Shown one piece after another: positions 21,301 through 31,375 of a stretch of 64,000 nucleotides of DNA. A program made the translations under genes and the position numbers. Position 1 is the first letter of the stretch, and every line of letters begins with the position of its first letter. The DNA lies in NCBI GenBank assembly GCA_029256185.1, contig JAQSYI010000027.1, positions 62,001 through 126,000 of the forward strand, written 5' to 3'. The DNA is from Paenibacillaceae bacterium. GTDB lineage: Bacteria > Bacillota > Bacilli > Paenibacillales > NBRC-103111. A model generated the notes under the pieces. The model searched no databases. It saw only the letters and a list, made by a program, of their open reading frames with translations, and was not told the origin of the DNA.

Positions 21301-22819
21301 CGCTGCCGGCAATATCCACCCCCCGGCCCGAGCTGTGGGAGATGACGCTGTTCTTCAACTCGTTAAATTGGCCTGCAATCCGGATGCCTGTCTCCCCCTG
21401 GGAGGAATATTTCTCCGTACTGGTTTCGCGGTGGGAAACATATAAGGCCGTAATGCGGTCAAGCACGCAGTACTCCGCTCCCTGAACCAGCCGGTATCCG
21501 CCTGTTCCCTGCCAACCGTTCAGAGTCCCCTCTTCAAAATCATGGTTGGAGATGACAGGGGCGGCAGCCGAACCGGTTTTGGGCTTGATATTGAAGCCGT
21601 CCCCATAAGCTTCGCCGATTCCGTTGTCCATCTGCAGGAAAATCTCGGCGCTGGTGCTCTGTGCCCCTGTGGTGAATTCCACCGTCACGGTCTTGTAATA
21701 CAGGTTGGAGAAGACTTGGGTGACCGCTGCTCCCCCATGCTGGCGGACTCCCAAACTGCCCTTGCCTTCCGCGATGTCTACCTTGACCGAAGCCGTAAGC
21801 ACATAGGTCTGGGAGGGGAGCAAGCCGGCAACCGTCCGGAAGATGGCGCTGCCCTGCCCGCCTACTGCCGCCGATCCAGTGCCCAGCGCCTGGGAGGTGG
21901 TGATGGAACCGGCGAACGCCCCGATGCCCTCAAGGTGAATGTAGGAACGGCCGGATAAGTCGAAGGCATACTTCCGCTCCTTCGCTTCCACCAGCAGCTG
22001 GTTGGGATCGGCGCTGCCCGGAGCCCACAGGTAGAGCATCTGCTCCGCGCGGTCGTAGAACATCTCTCCCGGCTCATCCAGCGCCGCCAATGTGCCGCTC
22101 AGATAATAATCGCCTCCGGCCTTGGCCTGATTGCTGCTGTCCGGCTCATTGCCTGCGAAGCTCAGACTCTGTGGCGCGGATTGGGTTACCGTGCTGGTCC
22201 ACGCCGACCAGCGGGACGCGCTCCACACCCAGACATTGGCCCCGGTCCAGTCCTGCTCAGGCAGCTCGTGGTCCGTGAGGGTTACGGGTTGGCCGGAGGG
22301 ATATGATACCGCTTCCATAACTGCCAATGGAGGCTCCAACAGGCTGGCGCCGCCCAGATTGGGCCAACGGGCCACATGGACCGCTTCTCCGTTGACATAT
22401 ACCTGGTCTTCCTCACCGAGCTTAAGGGCGGCGGGCGCCTTGTAGATGAAACCGCTGTGCTGCGTCCAGCCGGAGACCGGCTCTGCCCCGCTGATGATCA
22501 CCTGCTCATCATCCATCGCCCGGAAGGTTATGGGCTGTCCGGCCGTACCGCTGCGGGCAGGTTTAACGGACTCCCGGTAGGTGCCGCCACGGATTACCGC
22601 CGTGTCGCCTGGTTCCAGCATCGCACCGGCCTTCTGAATCGTACGCCAAGGTTGCTCCAGAGTGCCGGGATTGCTGTCCTCCCCGTCCACGGCTACGTAA
22701 TAGGTATTGCCGGGTACAAGGGGATCTGCCTTCACGGAGTGGGCAGGCAGAAAGCCCCATGTGCCGGACACTCCCAGCGCAAGGGCAACCAGACTGGACA
22801 TTACCGCTTTTTTCATCAT
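18344..22819 (-). CDS. Large secreted right-handed beta-helix protein with CBM-like and Big-type domains
   Basis: Signal peptide MMKKAVMSSLVALALGVSGTWG; GNTYYVAVDGEDSNPGTLEQPWRTIQKAG (DUF1565-like); beta-helix; Big_2-like segment; two C-terminal NLLxNGGFENGxxGWxPNGSS repeats. Start moved from 22903 to the MMKK start. Confidence 0.82.
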   Translation of the reverse strand: MMKKAVMSSLVALALGVSGTWGFLPAHSVKADPLVPGNTYYVAVDGEDSNPGTLEQPWRTIQKAGAMLEPGDTAVIRGGTYRESVKPARSGTAGQPITFRAMDDEQVIISGAEPVSGWTQHSGFIYKAPAALKLGEEDQVYVNGEAVHVARWPNLGGASLLEPPLAVMEAVSYPSGQPVTLTDHELPEQDWTGANVWVWSASRWSAWTSTVTQSAPQSLSFAGNEPDSSNQAKAGGDYYLSGTLAALDEPGEMFYDRAEQMLYLWAPGSADPNQLLVEAKERKYAFDLSGRSYIHLEGIGAFAGSITTSQALGTGSAAVGGQGSAIFRTVAGLLPSQTYVLTASVKVDIAEGKGSLGVRQHGGAAVTQVFSNLYYKTVTVEFTTGAQSTSAEIFLQMDNGIGEAYGDGFNIKPKTGSAAAPVISNHDFEEGTLNGWQGTGGYRLVQGAEYCVLDRITALYVSHRETSTEKYSSQGETGIRIAGQFNELKNSVISHSSGRGVDIAGSGHRIVNNEITMTNYSGTYASALSVSGNGHLISHNTAYGSGRSILAFGGGHLSNMAVQYNDFYEGGYLSHDLGLVYGVSVDAENVEIAYNRIHDNKATKANTGLYLDNSSHNFIIHHNLIYNNQEGLRLNLPAEFHLVYNNTFYGNELDVKNDWGYVFTQDTLGTQMFNNIFSAEQLYGRETAHGHNLSPAVSPLFVNPVAGDFRLQAGSSAIDEGIALTGITEGYTGSKPDLGALEYGLPAWSAGRDFINPPEPGYVPSEASYRNRIRNSGFERQDLQTSAVQPIYEWTKTGSQEAAIVWGASMMSSTGNARASNKGLRLGKGENGVEQAIGGLTPAARHHLFVWLKIPEGESAVLGARTAAGVLVEQAYPSMGGEWVRQELVFAAGAADTGVIVYLGKGAGLDYVYADDFGLIEEPPVSNVSITANTPVLETGSSLQLTARMLPVAVDGGITWSSGNPSAAVVDAAGRVTATGTGNVLLTAASVHDPLIRSDYPLQVIPALPPASVTDWQEPLADQAHWLLNSLAGNATLAFHHNKVELYGQGVVSYVYGQYGDELLAFKTRLDLPNNDMWYGLQLGSSSNAQLPWSGNNGYLLVVKKDLLELQKWNGGQKVLMSLPNTVLLDKTWHQVKFGKLDTLYGANIRLEVDGETVFSYFDPVQPLAGRGYFTVINNAKTPNGAILLSPAGEPDPEVNLLTNGGFENGTAGWTPNGSSVTSVTEQVYSGAKAVHVHNRTAAWANIRQPVAVDNGKTYEASALVRMGEGTDTALLVLEYTAGGTVKYQTLGMAEATGSQWTRVSGQYTLREAAAVTSPYLRIYTSNTTGSFYADQVRLEETATPSNLLQNPGFENGRVGWSPNGSSIMADASAAHSGQYSMKVYNRTAPWANVRQSVSMVNGQTYEGSAWVKLETGTDTVYLTAVVKVNGTTYYRTIASAAAGSTGWVKLSGRHTFNESGPIGEAELRLYTGSTTNSFFADDMVLEIAEE

Positions 22820-22923
22820 CAATTCACGCTCCTGTTCATTATGGAGATAAAGCCTGCGCATGGCGGGCAGGCGGCTGAAGCTCTGCTTCCCCTTTCCAAC
22901 CAAACCATGCGCAGGCAGCTTGC

Positions 22924-24492
22924 CTATTTCTTATTGGCGGCCACCCATTGGTCCAACTGCTTCTGGATTTCCGTACGGATCTTCCCGTCCGGATCAGCCT
23001 TGCGCAACTTTTCATAATATTGGGGCAGATACTGTGCCGGGTCAACCGTTCCTGTATAAAGGCTTGATTTCATCTCGTCATTGACTGCATTCACATTGGC
23101 AATGACGCTCTTAAGCGATTCCACATCGGCATTAAAGCCCACCAGCGGAGAGACCACCGCCTCTTCATTGTATTTCTTCGTCTCCTCCCATACAGTGGGG
23201 CTCATGCCCTTGATAATATAGGCGTTGAACTGGTTGCCCATGGCCCAGGAGATGTTCGGCCAGTAGCCGCCGCCTTCCACCTTGGAAACGGTGCCGTCCG
23301 CCTCCTTCTTGTAATGCTTGTTCTCGATGCCGTAAGCCAGCAGATTGTACAGTTCCTTATCCGTATTCACCAAATTGAGCAGCATCATGGCCCGTTCGGG
23401 ATTTTTGGAAGTTTTGCTGATGGTGGTTAAGGTGGACATGATGGACCCGGCCGTAGCCACCGGCTTCACGTACTGGAATTGCACGACCTCGAAGCCCAGC
23501 TTGGCAGACAGCTCCACATCGCCGCCCGGCTTATAGGTGGCCGTCCACATGGCATATTTGCCCCCGGCCAGCTCCTGGTTCAGGTTCTGCACACTGGCTA
23601 CGTCCTTGCGCATGAAGCCCTGCTGGTACCATTCCCGGACCTTGCCGATGTTGGCTTCGAAATCGCTGCGGTATTCCTGGTCATCCAGCGTCTGCAGCTT
23701 GAAGGAGGGGTCTCCGATTTTCATAACCAGATGGTTTCGGTTGGCATCCCAGTGCTCCTTCTGATCCTTGCCGAAATTGTTCAGATCGATGATTCCCAGC
23801 TTGTCGGCCCCGAATGGAGTGATATCGGGTTCGCCGGCCTTAACCTTCGCCAGAAAATCTTCTACCTGCTTAAGCGAGGTGACATTCTTGTAGTCCAGGC
23901 CGTATTTGTCGGCCAGCGCCTTCTGCACCATGAAGCCTTTGCTGCTGGCATAGACCTGGTAGTTGAGCGCGCCGTAGATTTTGCCGTTGATTCGGGCGGC
24001 ATCCCAATACTTGGCCGGAATGGAGGCATAATACTCGGGCGCATACTTGGCCAGCAAGTCGTCAAGCTCCACGAACATTCCCTTGGACACGCCCTCCGGG
24101 TACTTGTTCAGCCAGCTGTAGGAGGAGAAGGCCAGGTCAAATTCCTCTCCCGATGCGGCCTTCAGCTGCATCTTCTGGTTATAGGAGCCGTAGTCGAACA
24201 TTACCAGCTTCAGGGTGACGTTCAGCTTCTCCTGCAGAATCTTGTTGGCCGCCGCCTCCACGCTGGCCAGATCGTTCTGCACCTCGGCCACCGGCAGGTA
24301 CCAGGTCAGTGTGACCGGCTCCAGCTTCTGCTGCGGCGCGCCGGAGGCTGCCGCCGTAGCCTGGGCTGACGGTGCGGCTCCTTTCTCGTCACCGCTGCCG
24401 GATTTGCCGGCGCATCCCGTCAAAGTGAGCGCCAGTGCCAAGACAGCGCCCAGTGCCATTTTTCCCCATGACCTTCCCTTTTGTCTGTTCAT
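22924..24492 (-). CDS. Extracellular carbohydrate-binding lipoprotein (ABC importer 1)
   Basis: 522 aa; lipobox LALTLTGCAGKSG; adjacent to two permeases. Confidence 0.88.
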   Translation of the reverse strand: MNRQKGRSWGKMALGAVLALALTLTGCAGKSGSGDEKGAAPSAQATAAASGAPQQKLEPVTLTWYLPVAEVQNDLASVEAAANKILQEKLNVTLKLVMFDYGSYNQKMQLKAASGEEFDLAFSSYSWLNKYPEGVSKGMFVELDDLLAKYAPEYYASIPAKYWDAARINGKIYGALNYQVYASSKGFMVQKALADKYGLDYKNVTSLKQVEDFLAKVKAGEPDITPFGADKLGIIDLNNFGKDQKEHWDANRNHLVMKIGDPSFKLQTLDDQEYRSDFEANIGKVREWYQQGFMRKDVASVQNLNQELAGGKYAMWTATYKPGGDVELSAKLGFEVVQFQYVKPVATAGSIMSTLTTISKTSKNPERAMMLLNLVNTDKELYNLLAYGIENKHYKKEADGTVSKVEGGGYWPNISWAMGNQFNAYIIKGMSPTVWEETKKYNEEAVVSPLVGFNADVESLKSVIANVNAVNDEMKSSLYTGTVDPAQYLPQYYEKLRKADPDGKIRTEIQKQLDQWVAANKK

Positions 24493-24618
24493 AGAAATCT
24501 CCCGCCTTTTGTTATGAATTATCTCAAGGCCATTGCGGCCTTTAAGAACTGGTGTGACCTCTCTTGATTTGCGTGTTGATTCTACTGATTGTTGATTCTC
24601 CGCTTGTTGATTCTTCCC

Positions 24619-25506
24619 CTACTCCTTGACTGCGCCTACCGCAAGCCCCTTGACAAAATACTTCTGGAAGAACGGAAATACGAACAGGGCAGGGCCGGCC
24701 GCCAGCACGCACATGGCCATCCGCAGCGACATCTCCGGCAGAGACTGGGCCTGGGCCAGGGAGATCTGGTTCATCTGCGCCTCCTGCATGGCCTGGACGT
24801 TGGACATGATCCGGTACAGCAGATACTGCAGCGAGCTTAGCTTGTCATTCTCGATATACAGCAGGCTCAGCCACCAATTGTTCCAGTAGCCCAGCGCCAG
24901 CATCAGGGACAGGGCGGCTACAGCGGGCTTGGACATGGGCAGAATGATGCTCAGGAAGATCCGGTATTCATTGGCCCCGTCGATCTTGGCCGATTCCGTG
25001 AGCGCGTCGGGGATATCGGACATGAACCGCCGCATCAGGAAGATATACCAGGGTGAGATGAGCATGGGCACGAACAACACCCAGATGGTATCGCCCATAT
25101 TGAGGTATTTGGTGACAAGAATGTAGCTTGGGATCATCCCTCCGCTGAACAGCATGGTGAAGTAAATATAGAAGGACAACGCGCTTCTGTATTTGAAGCT
25201 TTTGCGGGAAAGAGTATAAGCCGTAAGCGAGATCATCGCAATCGACAGGAAGGTTCCTGCCGCCGTCACCAGAATGGTTACCCCATATGCATTGTACAAC
25301 GCCTGGCCCTGCTTGAAGACAAATTCGTAAGCTGTTGTGCTGAAGCTCTCGGGATAGACGCCGAAGCCGTTGCGGACAATGGACAGCTCATCGGTAAAAG
25401 AGGCGGAGATCACAATCGCCAACGGAGTGGCGCAGAACAGGCAGAAAATAATGAAAGCCGCATGAATCATCAGTTTGGGCAACCCTTTTGCTTCACTCAT
25501 AGTCAT
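24619..25506 (-). CDS. Carbohydrate ABC transporter permease (LplC/AraQ type)
   Basis: EAA loop ALTESAKIDGANEYRIFLSIILPMSKPAVAAL; C-terminus QKYFVKGLAVGAVKE. Confidence 0.88.
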   Translation of the reverse strand: MTMSEAKGLPKLMIHAAFIIFCLFCATPLAIVISASFTDELSIVRNGFGVYPESFSTTAYEFVFKQGQALYNAYGVTILVTAAGTFLSIAMISLTAYTLSRKSFKYRSALSFYIYFTMLFSGGMIPSYILVTKYLNMGDTIWVLFVPMLISPWYIFLMRRFMSDIPDALTESAKIDGANEYRIFLSIILPMSKPAVAALSLMLALGYWNNWWLSLLYIENDKLSSLQYLLYRIMSNVQAMQEAQMNQISLAQAQSLPEMSLRMAMCVLAAGPALFVFPFFQKYFVKGLAVGAVKE

Positions 25507-25516
25507 AATCCTCCAC

Positions 25517-26431
25517 TTAGTATAAGGCATTCTCCCGGTTGAATCTTCTGACAATCCAGTTCACCGTCAGCACCAGCAGAAGCCCTACGCCCCCCTGGAA
25601 GAATCCGGCTGCTGTCCCCATTCCGATATCCCCCAGCTCCCGCAATGTGCGGAATACATAGGTGTCAATCACATCGGTGGTTTCATACAGGGCGCCTGAG
25701 TTCTGGGTCAGGAAATAGAACATGCCGAAGTCCGCCCGGAAAATATTCCCGATATCCAAAAGCATCAGGATAATGACGGTGGGGACGAGCAGCGGCAAGG
25801 TGATGTAGCGGATCTGCTGCAGCTTGGTGGCCCCGTCGATCTCCGCCGCTTCGTAATAATCCCGGCTGATGCCGATAATCGTGGTATAGTACAGAATGGA
25901 GGTAAACCCTACATGCTTCCAGATATAGGTGACGAGCAGAATGAACGGCCAATACCGGGGTTCGTTGTACCACATGACCGCTTCCCCGCCGAATTTCATA
26001 ATCAGACGGTTGATCAGGCCGCTCTCCATATCGAACAACCCAATGAAAGCATAGCCGACCACTACCCAGGACAGGTAATACGGAAAGAAGATGATCGTCT
26101 GGTAGATCTTAATAAAGCGCTTGGTAATCTCATTGAGCAGGACCGCGAACAGAATGCCGATGATCGGACCTGTGATAATGAACATCAGGTTCATTCCCAC
26201 CGTATTGCGGGTAATCCGCCAGGCATTGTTCGACGAGAACAGAAAATCAAAGTTTTGCAAGCCTACCCACTTGCTGCCCAACATGCCCAGATCATAGCGG
26301 TAATCCTTGAAGGCCAGAATCAGGCCGATCATAGGGAGATACGAGAAAACAAGCACCCACAGCACTGTGGGAATATTCATGGACAGCAATTCTACATTGC
26401 GTCTGAAGTCGGCAGATAACCGCTTTCGCAC
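25517..26431 (-). CDS. Carbohydrate ABC transporter permease (LplB type)
   Basis: 304 aa; EAA loop YYEAAEIDGATKLQQIRYITLPLLVPTVIIL. Confidence 0.88.
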   Translation of the reverse strand: MRKRLSADFRRNVELLSMNIPTVLWVLVFSYLPMIGLILAFKDYRYDLGMLGSKWVGLQNFDFLFSSNNAWRITRNTVGMNLMFIITGPIIGILFAVLLNEITKRFIKIYQTIIFFPYYLSWVVVGYAFIGLFDMESGLINRLIMKFGGEAVMWYNEPRYWPFILLVTYIWKHVGFTSILYYTTIIGISRDYYEAAEIDGATKLQQIRYITLPLLVPTVIILMLLDIGNIFRADFGMFYFLTQNSGALYETTDVIDTYVFRTLRELGDIGMGTAAGFFQGGVGLLLVLTVNWIVRRFNRENALY

Positions 26432-26435
26432 TTTT

Positions 26436-28814
26436 TTACGCCTCCTGTTCCGTCATGCCGGGCTGCCCCGTTTTTTTACGGGCGGTGAAGATGCCGCTGC
26501 CGCAGGACGCCCCGTACAGGACGGATCCGCCTGCGTCCAAAGATATGGCCTTCCAGCGGATCGCCCCCAGTGAGGCGGGCTGAATGTTGCGCCAGGAGGC
26601 TCCGCCGTCACCGCTGTAATAGACGGAGGAAGGATGATGGGACCAGTACAGCGGCTCACAGGCCACATAGATTTCCTGGCCGCAGGAGCCGCCGACGGCA
26701 ACGGAGCTGGCATTAAACGGCGTATCCCCCACAGGAAACAGCTTCTCCCAATTACCGCCGTAATCCCTGCTTCTCCACAGCCCTTCGTGAATGAAGCCCG
26801 CATACAACACGCCCGGATTGGCCGGGTCAGCCTTGATGCATTGAAGCACAGAAGTGTTGTGTTTGTGGAAAGGCAGCGCGCTGTCGCCAAGCCGGGTCCA
26901 CTTGCCCCCTTCCCCGGAGACTCTCCACAGCCCTTCCGTCCGTTCCCCAAAATAAAGGACGCCCGGCTCCCATGGGTCGCAGCACATCAGTTGGTTGGTG
27001 CCGCAGGCGTTCTTCACCTGATAAACCACTACCGACAGCAATTCGGCCTCCACCCAGTTCCGCCGGTGGGGCAGGGTGCGGATATAACGGGGAAGCTTCA
27101 GGCCGAACCGGCTCCAAGTCCTGCCCCAGTCGGAACTGGCATACAAGCCCGCCTCTTCATCCAGACGGCCTTCCACATAGGCGTAGAAGCGTCCCGGAGT
27201 CTGCTCATCCCCGCACAGGGACTGGATGAATTCCCCATTATCCACCCTCATTACCGCTTCTCCGGTTCTCCCGCCGTCCTCCGAACGGATCAGCGTGCAA
27301 TCCCGCCCCGGCGTGCCCACGCTGTAGAGAAGGAAGCCGGGATTATGCGCAGAAGCTGCGATGGCCGTTGAGGAACGGTCCTCCCACCGCTTCTCCATAT
27401 GGAAGAAGGTGGCGGCATAATCCTCACTGACCAGGGGGGCATGGTCAGCCAGCACCGCATAGACCTTGCCCGGCTGCTTGCTGTCGGCCATAATGCTCTC
27501 CATGCAGGTATTCTCAATCCCCGCGAACTGGTGGCAGGACCAGGTGCGACCTCCATCCCGGCTGACGCATACACCGAACCAATTGGTGATATACAGGAAC
27601 AGCGGGTCGGTCAGATCCACCCGGAGCTTGGAGATGGCGAGCCCCATATACCAGTGGGGCATATGCGGCGGGCGCTTCACAACATGGTCCGCAGCGTGGT
27701 GGAAGACAATCTCCCAGGTCCCCCCGCCGTTATCCGAGCGGTAGACGGGAATGGGATGCTCCCCCGCCCCCTCCGACTTGAAGGCTGGAGCTGTGTACAG
27801 CCGGCCGGGATGATGGGGATCGGCTGCGATGGTATAATAATCCTTGCTTGCGGGCAACCCGGCTGCAGCAGATTGCCAAGTGCTCCCGCCGTCCATAGAA
27901 CGGAGCACTCCGCCAGGCTTCATATGAGTCATATAGAGGATCTGCGGCTCCGCAGGGCCGAAAGCCAATTCGCAGATATGATATCCCTCCAGCAGCAGCT
28001 CCCACGTCAGCCCCCGGTCCGTGCTCCTATAGAGCCTGCCCGTGCCGCTGCTTGCCCGCGGGAAGTCCTGGAGCAGCTGAAGCCGGTCCTCTCCCGCTTC
28101 AGTCAACAGCGCCTGATCCCCAATCGTTCCCGCATAGAGCACTTGGCTGGCCAGCGGATGGAATGCCATGTGGGAGATTCGCTCCCCTTCCAGCCCCCGG
28201 TAATGCCAACGTTCTCCTGCGTCCTCACTCACCCATACCCCTCCGCTGTATCCCCCTGCTGCGACGAAGCTGGCATCGAAGGGATCGCACGCGATCACCT
28301 CTCCGCACATGCGGGTAGGCCCGTTCCCGTAGAAATCCAGGGATTCGCATACCTCATGCCAGGATTCCCCTCCGTTAACGGTTTTGTGGATGGTACCGAA
28401 TATGCGTCCTCCTCTGGCTTCACCCGAGCAGCGGAACAGCACCCCGGAATCATGTGGACTAAGGGCGAAGCTCTGCACGCTGTGATGATGACAATGGGTC
28501 ATGCCGTTATTGGCCGTCCGCCAGCTTGCTCCGCCGTCTGTGCTCTTGTAGATTCCTGCCACGTCGCAACGGGCATATAGAATGGAGGGTTCCTTCCAAT
28601 CCTGAATGATGCCGGTGATATAGCCTCCTCCATGCGAAGAAGCCGAAGTCCATTGGAATTCAATTTCTCTTCCCGGGGAGCTTAAGCCGTACTCCCGTTC
28701 AGGCTGTCTTGGCAGATTCCTTGTATCCGGCAGCACCGGCGTATTCTCTCTCTTCAACATGCGCATTGCCTCCTGATCCTGTTCTGCTACATTTTGTACT
28801 CTGTTCTCCGGCAC
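26436..28814 (-). CDS. BNR/VPS10-type repeat protein, glycoside hydrolase (sialidase/GH74)-like fold
   Basis: 792 aa; multiple Asp-box motifs (STDGGASW, VNGGESW, SEDAGERW, SRDGGRTW); no evident signal peptide. Confidence 0.75.
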   Translation of the reverse strand: MPENRVQNVAEQDQEAMRMLKRENTPVLPDTRNLPRQPEREYGLSSPGREIEFQWTSASSHGGGYITGIIQDWKEPSILYARCDVAGIYKSTDGGASWRTANNGMTHCHHHSVQSFALSPHDSGVLFRCSGEARGGRIFGTIHKTVNGGESWHEVCESLDFYGNGPTRMCGEVIACDPFDASFVAAGGYSGGVWVSEDAGERWHYRGLEGERISHMAFHPLASQVLYAGTIGDQALLTEAGEDRLQLLQDFPRASSGTGRLYRSTDRGLTWELLLEGYHICELAFGPAEPQILYMTHMKPGGVLRSMDGGSTWQSAAAGLPASKDYYTIAADPHHPGRLYTAPAFKSEGAGEHPIPVYRSDNGGGTWEIVFHHAADHVVKRPPHMPHWYMGLAISKLRVDLTDPLFLYITNWFGVCVSRDGGRTWSCHQFAGIENTCMESIMADSKQPGKVYAVLADHAPLVSEDYAATFFHMEKRWEDRSSTAIAASAHNPGFLLYSVGTPGRDCTLIRSEDGGRTGEAVMRVDNGEFIQSLCGDEQTPGRFYAYVEGRLDEEAGLYASSDWGRTWSRFGLKLPRYIRTLPHRRNWVEAELLSVVVYQVKNACGTNQLMCCDPWEPGVLYFGERTEGLWRVSGEGGKWTRLGDSALPFHKHNTSVLQCIKADPANPGVLYAGFIHEGLWRSRDYGGNWEKLFPVGDTPFNASSVAVGGSCGQEIYVACEPLYWSHHPSSVYYSGDGGASWRNIQPASLGAIRWKAISLDAGGSVLYGASCGSGIFTARKKTGQPGMTEQEA

Positions 28815-29036
28815 TCATGCGGTACTCCTGACCTGCTTGCTGTTCTCTTCGGCCTACCTTTGCCGCCGTTAGCAGCGCCAGGACAGCGGTTTGTGGTATT
28901 GAAGCGAGTCTTTCTGATGATCATGGCCGGAGAGTCTTATCAACCTTAACCAGATCAGCTTGAGCGAAAAAGAACCTCTTCCGAAGCATGAGCAGAATGA
29001 ACTTCCTTCCGAAGCATCAGCTGCTGTCGGTTGTGC

Positions 29037-30284
29037 CTATTCCTCCAGCCAGGCTGCCGGAATTATTTTGCCCAGCAGATAGTATTTGCGGTCGGGATAC
29101 CACAGGATCGTCCTGCCGTTCCACTGGGTAAAACTGGGGTAAGTGGCGATTTCATTCGTACCCTTGGGACCTGTGGGCTGACCGCCGTTATCCAGGAACA
29201 GCTTGGGCGGACTGAACCATAGGGGCTGTTCGGCTCCCTCCACATAGCGGGCGATGCTCAAATAAGCCGGATGCCGGTTGTATAGCGCATCCTCCGGTCC
29301 ATAAGGGCCCACATGCCCGTCATTGTTGTGAAACACCAGCACATAGCGCCCGTCATCCAGCGGATAAAGAGGGCAGGAGGCGATGGGCTGCAGCACAGGC
29401 TCTCCTCCGTCCCGGTAACGGAGCATCTTGGTCGCGCTCCAGGTAGCGCCGTCATCAGCGGATATTGAATACCATATTTTCCCGGTAAATGTGCGCATCA
29501 CACAGAACAGCCTGCCGTCGGGAAGCAGCACAAGGGAGGGCTCCTGGGCTACAGACAGGCCGGAGTGCCCCGGGTAGGCGACTGCAAGCCCTTCCCCTTG
29601 CTCCGGCAGCCAGGTGACAGCAAGCCGCTGCGGATCAGGGGCTTCGTCGATATTGTCGAAGCGGATGAACAGACAGCGGGAGTCCTTGCTGTACCAGCAT
29701 GCCGGAGGCGGAGGCGACACGGCGGGGCTGCTCCACTGGGTACAGCCGGCGATGGGACGGTTGCGGCTGTCCCGGATGGGCTTCTGCCAGACGATCCAGT
29801 TCCGCGGCATTTGGGGATCAGGATGGTCAAAGCGGTTGCGGGGAATGGGAATATCCTCCCCTTGAGTCCATGTCCATCCATCGTCGTCGGAGTAGAGCAC
29901 ACCCATGGCGCCGCAGGTTTGTTTGTCCAGATCGTATATGCCCACATCCTTGGTATAGAAAACATATATCCTGCCCTGACGGGACACCACCGGGAAGCCC
30001 CAGCTGGCCTGACCGCCCCGCTGTCCGCGGGGGGGACCCGCTATAACCCGGGGCTCGGACCAGTCCAATTGGTCCCGGCTGCGGGCAAGCACCAGGTGGT
30101 TGTCCCCGAAGCCCTCCACCGAGCTCTGGGTCCACAGGGCCAGCCAGTCTCCACAGAGAGCCTGGAAGACGAGAAAATGCTCGTTATCCCCGGTGTATTC
30201 ATCCTCCGGAGGGATATATACGGTGATATCCGGCCGGCTTTTCATCCACTCTTCACTGGAAACCGGCGTTTGCTTGCTGCTCAT
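29037..30284 (-). CDS. Sialidase-fold (BNR) family protein
   Basis: 415 aa; Asp boxes SDDDGWTW and SADDGATW; no signal peptide. Confidence 0.75.
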   Translation of the reverse strand: MSSKQTPVSSEEWMKSRPDITVYIPPEDEYTGDNEHFLVFQALCGDWLALWTQSSVEGFGDNHLVLARSRDQLDWSEPRVIAGPPRGQRGGQASWGFPVVSRQGRIYVFYTKDVGIYDLDKQTCGAMGVLYSDDDGWTWTQGEDIPIPRNRFDHPDPQMPRNWIVWQKPIRDSRNRPIAGCTQWSSPAVSPPPPACWYSKDSRCLFIRFDNIDEAPDPQRLAVTWLPEQGEGLAVAYPGHSGLSVAQEPSLVLLPDGRLFCVMRTFTGKIWYSISADDGATWSATKMLRYRDGGEPVLQPIASCPLYPLDDGRYVLVFHNNDGHVGPYGPEDALYNRHPAYLSIARYVEGAEQPLWFSPPKLFLDNGGQPTGPKGTNEIATYPSFTQWNGRTILWYPDRKYYLLGKIIPAAWLEE

Positions 30285-30668
30285 GCTTGATTCTCCTCTC
30301 GCGTTGTCATCGCTCAGCGGTTCAGCGGCTCATATCTGTTGGGCCGGACATGGACTTGTCAGGCTGCAAGTCCTTGGTCTCCTCCTCAGCCTCTCGCCTC
30401 CCGCTTGCTTGTATCGGGCGAGCATACGGGCGAAGATGGAGGGAATGTCCACATCCGGCTGCCCGGCTGCAGCTGCGGGATGCACATCCTCTGTTGTTGG
30501 TGTCAGTGTGACGATTAATGTGAAGCAATTTCACCGCTATCATACCGTCGGAAGCCTGCAAAGAAAAAGTGTACAATTCTCATTTAAGTGTAGGATTGAG
30601 TGTAATCGGAACAAATAGATGCATAATTGGCTTCGGTAACGGAGATTAGCTGTAAGATGCTGGGTGCC

Positions 30669-30830
30669 TAGGGCGTGTTTGCAAACTTCGAGGGGAGCAG
30701 ATAGTGAATTTTCGTTCCAGGCAAGGCACTTTTGTGAAGGCATACCGGAGGGGACATTAAGCAAAAGTAACGAAGCAAACGGCGAAAAGGCGCTGAGAAT
30801 GCCCTCAAACGGGTTTGCTAACACGGCCTA
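30669..30830. mobile_element. MITE-like element, copy A
   Basis: Imperfect terminal inverted repeats TAGGGCGTGTTTGCAAAC / GTTTGCTAACACGGCCTA; shares internal blocks with copy B; TA at both ends. Confidence 0.5.
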
Positions 30831-31202
30831 GGATTTATGTAGAGTGGAGATCCATGCTGAGGTGCATGTCTGCTTTTCCCGGGAACTGCGGCGCATTGGG
30901 GACAGACGGTTCATGTTGAGGTGCTTATCTGCAGCCTATCTTGAGGTGCAAAGACAAATAGAACCTGGGGGCGGATGCCATCAGGTTCCTAAGGATCTTC
31001 GAAGGGTTGAGAAGCGGGTAACTTAGTGGTCGTTTTTTCCTATACTTCTCCAGTATGGACACCGCCACAGGCGCTCCAGAACTAGTACATCATGTTGAAA
31101 ATCGGTCCCTACAGGAGAAGAACCCGGAAGGGCTAAAACACAGTGAGCACAAAAGGGAACCGACTCCTATGGGAGTAGTTTGGCGAAGAAGAGTCATCGC
31201 TT

Positions 31203-31371
31203 TAGGGCGTGTCTGAACCTCTGAGGGGAGCAGATAATACCCAAATTATCGGTTCTGGCCAGGCCCTTTCGGGCAGGCGTACCGGGGACCCCGGGCCAAG
31301 CGAAAGTAACGATAGCTCGGGGTGAAAAAGCGGTGAAAGATGCCCTCAAGCGGGTGTTCAGACACGCCCTA
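31203..31371. mobile_element. MITE-like element, copy B
   Basis: Perfect 16-bp terminal inverted repeats TAGGGCGTGTCTGAAC / GTTCAGACACGCCCTA; TA at both ends. Confidence 0.55.
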
Positions 31372-31375
31372 GGCT

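Noticed and set aside
30540-30824. ORFs covering MITE-like copies (also 31194-31379)
   Set aside because: Diverged copies show similarity at DNA blocks and termini; no transposase features. Likely spurious.
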